From positions 38,557,515 through 38,621,514 of the forward strand of contig CM019701.1 in NCBI GenBank assembly GCA_009760885.1: a stretch of 64,000 nucleotides of DNA. Reading direction: 5' to 3'. Shown here piece by piece: positions 33,501 through 45,289 of this stretch. The notes beneath the pieces are model-generated. The model was not told where the DNA came from, did no database searches, and worked only from the letters and a program-made list of their open reading frames with translations. Every line of letters starts with the position of its first letter. Positions within the stretch are counted from its first letter, which is position 1. A program made the position numbers and the translations under genes. This stretch comes from Achatina immaculata (taxonomy: Eukaryota > Mollusca > Gastropoda > Stylommatophora > Achatinidae).

Positions 33501-36500
33501 CGACTTGTACTAATTATCTCCTAGTAAGCACTGCCGACTTGTACTAATTATCTTCTGATAACTCCCCCCCCCCTGTACAAATTATCTCCTGATAACTCCA
33601 TCCGACTTGTACTAATTATCTCCTGGTAACCCCCGCCGACTATGTAACCCCTGCAGACTTGTACTAATTATCTTCTGATAACTCCCCCCCCCCCTTGTAC
33701 AAATATGTCCTGATAACCCCAGCCGACTTGTACTAATTACCTTCTGGTAACCCCCGCCGGCTTGTACTAATTATCTACTGGTAACCCCCGCCAACTTGTA
33801 CTAAGTATCTCAAGGTAACCCCGGCCAAATTGTACTAATTACCTTCTGGTAACCCCCGCCAACTTGTACTAATTACCTTCTGATAACCCCCGCCGACTTG
33901 TACTAATTATCTCCTGGTAACCCCTCCAACTTGTACTAATTATCTCCTGGTAACCCCCGCCGACTTGTACTAATTACCTTCTGGTAACTCCGCCAACTTG
34001 TACTAAATATCTCATGGTAACCCCCCCGACTTGTACTAATTACCTTCTGGTAACTCCCGCCGACGTGTACTAGTTATCTCCTGGTAACATCCACCGATTT
34101 GTAAAAGTTACCTTCTGGTAACCCCAACGCAACTTGTACTAATTACCTTCTGGTAACTCCGCCAACTTGTACTAATTACCTTCTGGTAACAGCAGCCAAC
34201 TTGTACTAATTACCTTCTGGTAACCTCTGCCAACTTGTACTAATTACCTTCTGGTAACCTCCGCCGACTTGTACTAATTATCTCCTTGTAACCACCGCCA
34301 ACTTGTACTAATTATCTTCTGGTAACCCCCTCCGACTTGTACTAATTATCTCCTGGTAACCCCCCCCAACTTGTACTAGTTACCTTCTGGTAACCCCCGC
34401 CGACTTGTACTAATTACCTTCTGGTAACCCTTGCCGACTTGTACTAATTATCTCCTGATATCCCCCCCAGACTTGTACTAATTACCTTCTGGTAACTCCC
34501 TCTGACTTGTACTAATTACATTCTGGTAACCCCCGCCAACTTGTATTAATTATCTCCTGGTAACCCCCGCCGACTTGTACAAATTACCCTCGTATAACCC
34601 CCGCCGACTTGTACTAATTATCTCCTAGTAAGCACTGCCGACTTGTACTAATATCTCCTGGTAACTCCCCCCCCCCTGTACAAATTATCTCCTGATAACT
34701 CCATCCGACTTGTACTAATTATCTCCTGGTAACCCCCGCCGACTATGTAACCCCTGCAGACTTGTACTAATTATCTTCTGATAACTCCCCCCCCCTGTAC
34801 AAATTATGTCCTGATAACCCCAGCCGACTTGTACTAATTACCTTCTGGTATTCCTCGCCGGCTTGTACTAATTATCTTCTGGTAACCCGCGCCGACTTGT
34901 ACTAAGTATCTCAAGGTAACCCCGGCCAAATTGTACTAATTACCTTCTTGTAATCCCCACCAACTTGTACTAATTACCTTCTGATAACCCCCGCCAACTT
35001 GTACTAATTATCTCCTTGTAACCCCCGCCAACTTGTACTAAATACCTTCTGGTAACTCACGCCAACTTGTACTAATTACCTTCTGATAACCCCCGACGAC
35101 TTGTACTAATTATCTCCTGGTAACCGCAGCCAACTTTTACTAATTACCTTCTGGTAACCACCGCCGACTTGTATTAATTACCTTCTGGTAACCCCCGGCA
35201 ACTTGTACTAATTATCTTCTGGTAAACTCCGCCAACTTGTACTAATTAAGTTCTGGTAACCCTCGCCGACTTGTACTAATTACCTTCTGGTAACCCCCGC
35301 CGAGTTGTACTAATTATCTCGTGGTAACCCCCGCCGACTTGTATTAATTTTCTCCTGTAACCCCCACCGGCTTGTATTAATTATCTCCTGGTAACCCCCT
35401 CCAACTTGTACTAAATACCTTCTGGTAACACCCGCCAACTTGTACTAATTACCTTCTGGTAACCTCCGCCAACTTGTACTAATTACCTCCTGGTAACCCC
35501 CGCCAACTTGTACTAATTACCTTCTGGTAACCCCCGTCATCTTGTACTAATTATCTCCTTTTATCCCCCGCCGACTTGTACTAATTATCTCCTGGTATCC
35601 ACTCCAACTTGTACTAATTATCTCCTCGTAACCCCTGCCGACTTGTACTAATTACCTTCTGATAACTAACGCCAACTTCTACTAAATTTCTCATGGTAAC
35701 CCCCACCGACTTGTACTAATTACCTTCTGGTAACTCCTGCCGACTTGTACTAATTACCTTCTGATAACTAACGCCAACTTCTACTAAATTTCTCATGGTA
35801 ACCCCCACCGACGTGTACTAATTACCTTCTGGTAACTCCCGCCGACGTGTACTAGTTATCTCCTGGTAACATCAACCGATTTGTACAAGTTACCTTCTGG
35901 TAACCCCAACGCAACTTGTACTAATTACCTTCTGGTAACTCCGCCAACTTGTACTAATTACCTTCTGGTAACATCCGCCGACTTGTACTAATTACCTTCT
36001 GGTAACAGCAGCCAACTTGTACTAATTACCTTCTGGTAACCTCTGCCAACTTGTACTAATTACCTTCTGGTAACCTCCGCCGACTTGTACTAATTATCTC
36101 CTTGTAACCACCGCCAACTTGTACTAATTATCTTCTGGTAACCCCCTCCGACTTGTACTAATTATCTTCTGGTAACCCCCCCCCCCAAACTTGTACTAGT
36201 TACCTTCTGGTAACCCCCGCCGACTTGTACTAATTACCCTTTGATAACCCTCATTGACTTGTACTAATTATCTCCTGATACCCAATCCCCAGACTTGTAC
36301 TAATTACCTTCTGGTAACCCCCTCTGACTTGTTCTAATTACCTTCTGGTAACCCCCGCCAATTTGTATTAATTATCTCCTGGTAACCCCCGACGACTTGT
36401 ACAAATTACCCTCGGGTAACCCCCGCCGACTTGTACTAATTATCTCCTAGTAAGCACTGCCGACTTGTACTAATTATCTTCTGATAACCCCCCCCCCCCT

Positions 36501-37045
36501 GTACAAATTATCTCCTGATAACTCCATCCGACTTGTACTAATTATCTCCTGGTAACCCCCGCCGACTATGTAACCCCTGCAGACTTGTACTAATTATCTT
36601 CTGATAACTCCCCCCCCCCTTGTACAAATTATGTCCTGATAACCCCAGCCGACTTGTACTAATACCTTCTGGTATTCCTCGCCGGCTTGTACTAATTATC
36701 TTCTGGTAACCCGCGCCGACTTGTACTAAGTATCTCAAGGTAACCCCGGCCAAATTGTACTAATTACCTTCTTGTAATCCCCACCAACTTGTACTAATTT
36801 CCTTCTGATAACCCCCGACGACTTGTACTAATTATCTCCTGGTAACCGCAGCCAACTTTTACTAATTATCTCCTTGTAATCCATGCCAACTTGTACTAAT
36901 TATCTCCTGGTAACCCTCGCCAACTTGTACAAATTATCTCCTGGTAACCCCCGCCGACTTGTACTAATTATCTCCTGGTACCCCCTCCAACTTGTACTAA
37001 TTATCTCCTGGTAACCCCCGCCAACTTGTACTAATTATCTTCTGA
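30590..37045. repeat. 34-bp satellite array, about 190 units
   Basis: A tandem array filling most of the middle of intron 4. The consensus unit contains ACTTGTACTAATTACCTTCT and GGTAACCCCCGCCG, with a variable C-run. Units vary mainly at ATTACCTTCT/ATTATCTCCT and CGCCA/CGCCG. Longer blocks are duplicated: a variant TATGTAACCCCTGCAG unit occurs at 33641, 34744 and 36567, and an ACATCCACCGA-type unit at 32186, 32977, 34087 and 35869. C-runs reach 10 or more bases. There is no coding capacity; the minus-strand frames near 36538-37224 are chance. Confidence 0.95.
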
Positions 37046-38500
37046 TATAAAATTGTAATATACTTTGCACTTTTTCCCCTGACGACAGATACCCTGCCCT
37101 TTCTGGGCCGTAGGTTTGAGCAGTTCAGCGTAACGGATAATCCGCCAGTGAAGAAAAGTTTATTTCTTGTGACAACTGTTCCCTTATGACAACTGCTCCC
37201 TTGTGACAACGTAAATGACCACATTCTAAGAATTTCATCAAGTTGTCTTTCTCTTCCTGTTTCACTTTACTAACTAAATCGCTTCTTTCGATTTACTTTC
37301 ATTTGACGTTTACCCGCCATTCAAATTCAGTGTTTTTATACAGTAATTTGAAAACAAAACAAAAAACCAAAACAAAAACAACAAAAACAAAAACATAAAA
37401 ACAAAAAGAAAAACAAACATTTGTCATGATTTTTATGCATCTTATTCTAGCTACTATTTCCTGATACAGATTATTTAAATTTGGAGAATTTCGTCTTCAC
37501 TTCATAAAATGTATTATTTTATCAGTAGAGTGTTGTTAGCGTTAATGGAGAAAGTGCATTTCTCATTTTATGAAAATTACAATGTAGTAGAGTTTTAAAA
37601 ACTTAATTCCAAATACACGATTATTGTAGCCCTGTCAATAAAAACTCATTTCAGGCATCCGAAGTGGTTAAAAATAACTCTACCGGTGTTAGATGAACTC
37701 TCGTTCAGGAAAAAAAGTCCACTTCCCTTCTCCTCCCTGAACTCGATGCCGGCGCTGATATGTTTGCCGTCGTGCATACTGAGACTGTGCAAGTTGGTCA
37801 GTTTTAGTAGCTCTCATACATCTTGCCCCAGCATTGCTTCTTTCCATTTAAATTCATATTATGCTGTTTGAGGAAGCAGTCAGTTACTTTTCTCATGTCT
37901 TGTTAGCCTTATCTAACGTTTCTTCCATCTTGTTACCTCTTAAACAGCGCAATCAAAAATGGAGAACTCAAATATAATGGTAGCAAATTTCAGAAATCAA
38001 GTGCTCTAGCAATAATAATGCCGAGAAGAGTTTTAGAACATAAAAAGCACAACTGAAAATGTAAACGTTCACACAACAAGGACACTTTTCTTGCCAAAAC
38101 CTTGACTGGGTGACCGCCTTGAAGTGATGACTGCTGGTGCAGGGTAACAAACGTAGAAGTAGTAGAGAAACAGAAACTCGTCTAAAATGGAATCAGAAAA
38201 TTGGTATTATGCAGCTAAGCAAACATTGAAAATGCTAAGAACAGGAACCTCTATTTGAACAGATATCAAATATTAAAAGTAAAAAGAAAGGATACTTATG
38301 TACATCCAGGATATGGATTCTTCTCTCTAATAGCAAAGTGTAGGAAAGAAAGACCCATTAGTGTGGGAGGTGAATTACAGCGGCCAAAAACAGTGTAGTG
38401 AAGAAAGGAATAGGAGGAAAGGCCAGCGACCGTCAGGTGAGAATGTGAGAACAAGAGAATAAAGTAGGTAGGTTCGGAGGTTGACAGGGGACGGGGTGGT
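37046..38500. other. intron 4, middle part, no feature
   Basis: It includes an A-rich CAAAAA run at 37355-37420. A stretch at 37088-37190 is open in one frame (DTLPFLGRRFEQFSVTDN) but has no matching domain or splice context. No gene is called. Confidence 0.4.
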
Positions 38501-38504
38501 AGTA

Positions 38505-39178
38505 CTGGTCCCGGGAGATAGATCTGAGAAGAGATACCAGGGAGTAGTTGCATGAGATAGATCTGAGCAGAGATACCAGGGAGTAGCTGCATGAGATAGA
38601 TCTGAGCAGAGATACCAGGGAGTAGCTGCATGAGATAGATCTGAGCAGAGATACCAGGGAGTAGCTGCATGAGATAGATCTGAGCAGAGATACCAGGGAG
38701 TAGCTGCATGAGATAGATCTGAGCAGAGATACCAGGGAGTAGCTGCATGATATAGATCTGAGCAAAGATACCAGGGAGTAGCTGCATGAGATAGATCTGA
38801 GCAGAGATACCAGGGAGTAGCTGCATGAGATAGATCTGAGCAGAGATACCAGGGAGTAGCTGCATGAGATAGATCTGAGCAGAGATACCAGGGAGTAGCT
38901 GCATGAGATAGATCTGAGCAGAGATACCAGGGAGTAGCTGCATGATATAGATCTGAGCAAAGATACAAAGGAGTAGCTGCATGAGATAGATCTGAGCAGA
39001 GATACCAGGGAGTAGCTGCATGAGATAGATCTGAGCAGAGATACCAGGGAGTAGCTGCATGAGATAGATCTGAGCAGAGATACCAGGGAGTAGCTGCATG
39101 AGATAGATCTGAGCAGAGATACCAGGGAGTAGCCGCATGAGATAGATCTGAGCAGAGATACCAGGGAGTAGCTGTATG
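38505..39178. repeat. 39-bp minisatellite (open in all frames)
   Basis: About 17 copies of a 39-bp unit with GATAGATCTGAGCAGAGATA and CCAGGGAGTAGCTGCAT. The unit is a multiple of three, so three minus-strand frames run through it, the longest spanning 38296-39369 with a 13-residue repeat LLPGISAQIYLMQ. Non-repeat parts of that frame have no recognisable domain, and it runs antisense within an intron. I treat it as non-coding. Confidence 0.85.
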
Positions 39179-40170
39179 ATCATCCAGGAATATCGTAACT
39201 GTCCAAGGAAGATTTGATATGTGTGGACAGTTCTTATAGTTTTTTTCCCGACAGAGGTGAGTGATGGCGACATTACTAATTGAGTTTTGAAGGGATGGCG
39301 AACGTACTTAGCCATGAAAAGGTTCCAAGTGACAAAAATAATGGCGTACATGTGCAAACGGTCCAGCAAGTGATTTCTTTACTCGCCCGCAGACTTGTGA
39401 TAGCAACTGGTTGGCTGTCTGGTGAACTGGACAATACGGTTATTGACAATATTCTTCAGAGAAACTTATGACTGTCCTGCCAAGTGAAAGCTGCAGGCTC
39501 ATGAACTAATTACTCTTTATATTTTTCTTGATTGTTCGTAAATAAAATGTTAGCCTCGCAGGTAACGAATTAAAAGTCTGTGTTTGAAGAAGATGGCGCT
39601 AAGCAGGGATGCGAGGGTAACAAAATCTGGATAGAGATGGCAGTTGCTCATGCTATAATCTTCCTTTAAACTTAGGCTGCTTCTATGTCTACAAGTCTGC
39701 AACTGGTACCAGGACCGTCAGAGAACCACTTCTTACATTAGGATACAAGACGGAAGCGCTGTAGAAGAAGAAATGGCGAAAGGAAAATACCCGGAAATTC
39801 TGTGAGATACGTGGGAGAAGTTTGAGCTGATAAATTTTGCCCGTGTTTCATCGTACTTCACTGATCTTCTGCAAAGAACGAGCGGTACAGGAAGAGTGCA
39901 CTATGAGCTGTTGTTTTCCTTGTCTCTGTTCCTTATATTGTTCCCTTCAGATCTTCACAGTTATGCAGAATTTCAGACATCGGGTATTCTGATGACCACA
40001 AATGGCTGTACAGTTCCAGCCTTCTTCAATGATTTCAAAGCTGTTGTAAATCTTTTCGACACTGTAGCAGGAACCGAAGAAGGATGTTGTCAGATATTTA
40101 TGTTTGTTACTATACATTATTTCAAATAGTAGCTTATTCAATCAGTATTCATTATCAGAGCTGCTGACAG

Positions 40171-40434
40171 AAAACCCCAGTTTCCATGGCATTAAGACAT
40201 ACTGGGGTACGATGTTTATGATGTTAGGCTCATATTTTCAAGACCTTCAGCGTATAAAAGCGTGATGTGGCCGCATTTACCTTCCCAGATTTCTCTGGTA
40301 CCCCCTTTCAGATGCTGGGTGGACCCCCGGGGCCTTTTTGGTGTGGTTGTACCGGAAAAAGTCTTCCCTGCTGGGACTTGAACCCAGTACCACTGGATTA
40401 GTAGACCGAGCGCCTAACCACTCAGCCAACCAGA
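40171..40434 (-). mobile_element. tRNA-derived SINE with target-site duplication (unit 1)
   Basis: Minus-strand element. The head contains an A-box-like TGGCTGAGTGG and a B-box GGTTCAAGTCC, as in a class-II tRNA (Ser/Leu-like), followed by a tRNA-unrelated body with the core CCAGAGAAATCTGGGAAGG. It is flanked by the 12-bp duplication AGCTGCTGACAG at 40159-40170 and 40435-40446. The head departs from a functional tRNA at the acceptor stem, so I do not call a tRNA gene. Confidence 0.85.
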
Positions 40435-41176
40435 AGCTGCTGACAGTAAGAAAAAAATCATATTCGTGTTACAAGGTTTTCTCTTGTTTGAGTTTTCTCT
40501 TGTTTGAGTTTTCTCTTTACTCTGCAGTCTCTCGTTAGCTTGCCCCTGTGAAATTGCTGTAACTATCTTGATAATTCTCTGTCGCGTTGACTTCTTGCGT
40601 GTAACAACAACTACAGAAATGGCTGCATGCCAGTTATTTTGTTGTTGTCACGACTTTTATAATTCTTCCGTAAAACTTAGGCTGCTTCTATGTCTACAAG
40701 TCTGCAACTGGTACCAGGACCGTCAGAGAACCACTTCTTACATTAGGATACAAGACGGAAGCGCTGTAGAAGAAGAAATGGCGAAAGGAAAATACCCGGA
40801 AATTCTGTGAGATACGTGGGAGAAGTTTGAGCTGATAAATTTTGCCCGTGTTTCATCGTACTTCACTGATCTTCTGCAAAGAACGAGCGGTACAGGAAGA
40901 GTGCACTATGAGCTGTTGTTTTCCTTGTCTCTGTTCCTTATATTGTTCCCTTCAGATCTTCACAGTTATGCAGAATTTCAGACATCGGGTATTCTGATGA
41001 CCACAAATGGCTGTACAGTTCCAGCCTTCTTCAATGATTTCAAAGCTGTTGTAAATCTTTTTCGACACTGTAGCAGGAACCGAAGAAGGATGTTGTCAGA
41101 TATTTATGTTTGTTACTATACATTATTTCAAATAGTAGCTTATTCAATCAGTATTCATTATCAGAGCTGCTGACAG

Positions 41177-41440
41177 AAAACCCCAGTTTCCATGGCATTA
41201 AGACATACTGGGGTACGATGTTTATGATGTTAGGCTCATATTTTCAAGACCTTCAGCGTATAAAAGCGTGATGTGGCCGCATTTACCTTCCCAGATTTCT
41301 CTGGTACCCCCTTTCAGATGCTGGGTGGACCCCCGGGGCCTTTTTGGTGTGGTTGTACCGGAAAAAGTCTTCCCTGCTGGGACTTGAACCCAGTACCACT
41401 GGATTAGTAGACCGAGCGCCTAACCACTCAGCCAACCAGA
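41177..41440 (-). mobile_element. tRNA-derived SINE with same target-site duplication (unit 2)
   Basis: A copy of the SINE at 40171-40434 with the same 12-bp flanks (41165-41176 and 41441-41452). It arose by the segmental duplication, not by a second insertion. Confidence 0.85.
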
Positions 41441-41689
41441 AGCTGCTGACAGTAAGAAAAAAAATCATATTCGTGTTACAAGGTTTTCTCTTGTTTGAGT
41501 TTTCTCTTGTTTGAGTTTTCTCTTTACTCTGCAGTCTCTCGTTAGCTTGCCCCTGTGAAATTGCTGTAACTATCTTGATAATTCTCTGTCGCGTTGACTT
41601 CTTGCGTGTAACAACAACTACAGAAATGGCTGCATGCCAGTTATTTTTGTTGTTGTCACGACTTTTATAATTCTTCCGTAAAACTTATA

Positions 41690-43277
41690 GTGAAATGTCG
41701 ATGAGAAAGTTGGTAACTTAGGAGCAACAACACTAAAATGTGTAGTTTTTTTTTTTACTATAGTAAAACAGAACGAGATAAACTGATGACAACGTAGAAG
41801 AAAATGAACGAAGTAGTTCCTTTCAACAAGAAGAAGGCGGAGGAAAATCGAGAAGACAGACAACAGACTCACATGATGCAGACCTGTTTCCTACAACATC
41901 AACATTACAAATAACTATACAATATAATTTTTATCTTCATCTATGCTATCCTTAGAGGGAAAAAGTGTAATGTTGTAGATAAATTACCTCAGACTCAATG
42001 ATGGCGCTAGGATTACTTAAAAAATAGTACAAGTGTATCTGTCTCTCACCTTGCATGAAGTTCTTTTCGAAATACCAATTTTGTCAATACAACATTTTGT
42101 AACTAATACTTTTTTTTATACAAAATTAAGCACACTGTATAAACACCAGCCGGAATGAAATGTTTGTTGGAAATGTGTATATTTGTTCTGAGATTTAATC
42201 TTTAGAAAATGCTCACACGCTGAACTAAAGTTAGAACTGTCTGATTCTTCTCCGTGAGAGCTGAGCATCATCAGCTTACATTACTGGTTACCTGGTTATC
42301 CTCAGATCGATTTAGCTGGTTGCTTTTTTTTATTATATAAACCAGCTACGGTAACTGGCTATCTCCAAAAGTTTCGGTTTTTCTCATTTTTAATCGGAGC
42401 TTACCGCTAATCGTCGGTCAACGTGACCACTTGTCAGACCCTTGTCATCTCCCAGCTAATCCATTTATTTACTCCATTCAGTAAGCAGTCTACATATTGA
42501 TTTTATCTGACTACATTGTTGGATTTTTTTTTTTGAGTGAGTTTTCTCATCTTCTACCTACTGGTAAATACAAAGCTGGAATTTTGATTTGCGTCTGTTT
42601 CTGCCTAATTAGTGTTTGAAATTTGATGAAAGTGTAAGTTGAGTGCTGGCTTCATTTCTGACACTTGTTTGTTAATAAGAGTGCGGAATTACTTGTCCTG
42701 GCTCATAGAAAAGATTGGTCCAGATTTGAAGTAATTAAATCAGAAGCATTACTCGATATTTTAGTACACTTTAACTAGTGAACATGTTTTATCTTTTTCT
42801 AATCTAATCTGAGATATTTAAACACTGTTAATGTACCTGTCTCACTCGCTACTGTGTTTTCTTCTATGTCTTCTGTCCGCCAGTCTTTGAACTCCTATAT
42901 CTTACATGCTCTGCACATTTTCACATGCACTGACAGGGCCAGCGGGAGAAATTTTGTGAAGTGGTACAAAACTATTCTCCCCGTTTAGCTTATTGACTCG
43001 CCATTTTGTTGTCAATCACGTGCTGCGTCCCTTGAAACAGGGGAAACCATCCTGGAACCAGAGCGATGATATGGCGGGTACTCCCCTCCCCCCTTCCCCC
43101 CTCCCCCACTAATGACAAAAATAAAGTGAGAAATTGAGCATGCTAGTCATTCTTTCTAATTATTTCTCCTCCATAACTTATTTCTCTCTTTTCCTTTTTC
43201 CTTTCTCTTCCCCCTTCCATTTCACTCACTTTGTGAAAGACACAATCAACATGTTTTTTTTTAAACTTTCAAAACAG
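41690..43277. other. intron 4, 3' part, no feature
   Basis: AT-rich intronic DNA with T-runs and a CCCCTCCCC patch at 43083-43108. No recurrent repeat or coding stretch is seen up to the exon 5 acceptor. Confidence 0.45.
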
Positions 43278-43502
43278 GTCGTAATGTGGCACTGAAGAAT
43301 GAAAACACATCACAGTCAAGTTTTTATGCAACGTGGACCAGTTCCTCAAAGGCAGTTGATGGAAACACTAATGGGAAGTTTAATAATCCAGCTGTAAGTT
43401 GCACTCACACAGGTGAAGGAGAAAAAAATTCTGCCTGGTGGCGCTTGACCTTCTCTCAGCCTAAACTGATAAACAGATTTGTCATTTACAACAGAGTTGA
43501 CG
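43278..43502 (+). CDS. exon 5: F-type lectin domain, first half
   Basis: Acceptor TCAAAACAG ends at 43277, donor GTAAGTA starts at 43503; phase 1 at both ends. The 75 codons show the family hallmarks in order: NVALKNENTSQSSFY, the calcium-site AVDGN, SCTHTGEGE with the sugar-contact histidine, SAWWRLTFSQP and FVIYNRVD. F-type lectins bind fucose through a His followed by an R-x-D-x4-R/K motif. Here the arginine-aspartate pair RVD closes the exon and the final Arg lies in exon 6. The exon is preceded by a 14.7-kb intron that holds the satellite array. Confidence 0.9.
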
Positions 43503-43769
43503 GTAAGTAGGTCGTTTATTTTGAAGTGCATTTTTTTCTTTCATTTATTTGTTTCCTTGTTTGTTTGCTCTTACCGCAACCTTAAGCTTATTCATCATAT
43601 TTTAAATACTAATATAAATATAAATAGTTTGAAAAGAAAATAACCACAAATTCTGTGTTCGGTTATATTACCGTATAAAACCGTAAAGACCAAACAGTAC
43701 AAGAAATCAGTCAGCACTTATATTATTACTATTATTATTATTTACACACCAAATATTGGCATGTCGTCG

Positions 43770-44115
43770 TCATCATCATCATCATCATCAAGTGCCGTGC
43801 TTCTCCATAGCACCCAATCCTTCACGTAATCCATCATCTCAGTTGGTGATCTCCTCTCACACAATCTCGTCAGACTATCCAGTATCCTTCCTCTCAGTCT
43901 TCCCCTGGCTCCTCTTCCCTCTATTTTTGCTATTGAAAGAACATTGTCTTTCTCGTATTTTTGACAATATTTTTTTTTATTTCTCAAGTTCTTCTCCTAC
44001 ATTCTCCATTCATTATTTTTCCTGTCCAGGAAATTCGCAACATTCTTCTAATAAACCACATTTCTGCTGTTTCCAATGATTTTTGTGCGGATCTGCCTGT
44101 TGTCCATGATTCACT
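43770..44115 (-). mobile_element. LINE 3' fragment with (GAT)n tail, family H
   Basis: The minus-strand frame 43987-43742 reads ARGRLRGRILDSL, MMDYVKDWVLWRSTAL and then a run of aspartates that is simply the GAT tail at 43767-43790. It is the C-terminus of a B-like LINE from a different family, 5'-truncated. The aspartate run is an artefact of reading the tail. Confidence 0.7.
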
Positions 44116-44119
44116 TCCA

Positions 44120-45078
44120 TATATTAATCAATCAGTCAAGTACGATGCCGCATGGAGTAGGCGATCAGTTCTTCTCACAATTTCCTGTCTTTTGAGTTGA
44201 TTATAAGATCGGCCGGTGACTTTCTTCCTATTCACACTGGTAGCTTATCCAGTAACTTCTCTCTCTGTCTTCCTCTGTCTCTTCTCCCTCAATTGTTCCA
44301 GTTGCCACAATGTGTTCCAATTTTCCTCTTCTCAGGAAATATCCTATAAATCTCGCTTATCTGCCTCTGATCTTTGCTATAATTTGGCTTAACTCCAGCC
44401 TCTCTTAAGACTTCTTCATTGGTTTTCTTGGCTGTCCATGGTGCCTTCAACATCCTTCTTATAAACTACACTTCCATTGCCTCCATTTCTCGTTGCACTA
44501 TTTTATTCATAGACCATACTTCACACACATAAACAGAATTGGCTCGATGTAGCACGTTTAAGAACTCTGAATCTTGTTTCCTTGATATGGATTTTTGCAC
44601 AAGATGTTTCTCATTTTCTAGAATGCTGACTTGGCCTTAGCACATCTGCTTTTTATTTGACATTTCCAATCAGTTATTATAATCGTTCCAAATTTCTTGA
44701 ATCTATCAACTTGCTTCAGATTTGTGCCATCGATGGATTGTTTTGATTGTTCTTGAGAGTGTACTGTGTTGGTTTCCTTGTCTTTTACCGGTTTATGGTA
44801 TATTCCACTAACCTGACTAGAGCCTATCAGAGTTTCCTTCTCCTAGATGAGCTGCCAACCAAGACTAACAAGTCTCATCTACCCGAAGCGTCTGGTTTTC
44901 AGGCGCCAGATACTCGCCTATCGCCCCTTCTCCCGTCAGTTTAAACAGTTTCACCACGAGAAGGCCAGGAGCTGGACCTGGACTGTCAGATGCTGTTTGA
45001 GACACACGCCTTGGAGACATTTATTTGAAGTGGAGAGCTTACCTTTTACCCCAACCTCCGACCTTTACAGTCCTTAGA
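44120..45078 (-). mobile_element. LINE family B, internally deleted copy
   Basis: Minus strand. From 44120 to about 44735 it matches the 3' RT region of family B. From about 44736 to 45070 it matches the 5' leader of the full copy (60065-60420), with long shared stretches such as AGATGAGACT and CTTCGGGTAG on the minus strand. About 2.4 kb of internal sequence is missing, with the junction near GATGG/ATTG at 44736. Neither part has an intact frame. Confidence 0.75.
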
Positions 45079-45289
45079 ACTATATATTAAGATGGTTCAA
45101 CATAGCATTTTAAGACTCGTTTTCTAACATCCATTAATAAGGATATGTTTTGCTTAATAAGGTTTCCCAATCTTTGAAATGCAAGTCTTTGCTAAACCTA
45201 TCCTTTTCCTAACTTCTGTTCTATTTTTCCCATCTGTGTATAAAATAGGAAAAAAGTAGGAGCAGCTTTATTTCTTAACGATTACAAAG

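Larger units (their letters stand above)
39671..41687. repeat. 1,005-bp tandem segmental duplication
   Basis: Unit 1 is 39671-40675 and unit 2 is 40676-41687, differing by only about three single-base run-length changes (near 41060, 41460 and 41646). Each unit holds a SINE copy. The short frames inside (for example 39896-40129 and 40901-41173) are identical up to one inserted T that shifts the second, so they are not preserved as coding. The interval 39179-39670 has no feature. Confidence 0.95.

Noticed and set aside
30590..37045. CRISPR or protein-coding repeat array
   Set aside because: The 34-bp units are contiguous with no spacers, and no frame stays open.
37088..37190. Extra exon in intron 4
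   Set aside because: It is open in one frame but has no phase-1 acceptor/donor pair, and exons 4 and 5 already join into continuous lectin-type domains.
38296..39369. 357-codon minus-strand frame with 13-residue repeats
   Set aside because: It is the 39-bp minisatellite read in one of three open frames. The non-repeat ends have no recognisable domain and it is antisense inside an intron.
39896..40129. Small secreted protein gene (frame with hydrophobic start)
   Set aside because: The second copy in the duplication (40901-41173) has an inserted T that shifts the frame. No homology or splice signal supports it.
40363..40434. tRNA gene on the minus strand
   Set aside because: A-box and B-box are good, but the acceptor stem does not pair properly and the element continues into a SINE body with a target-site duplication.
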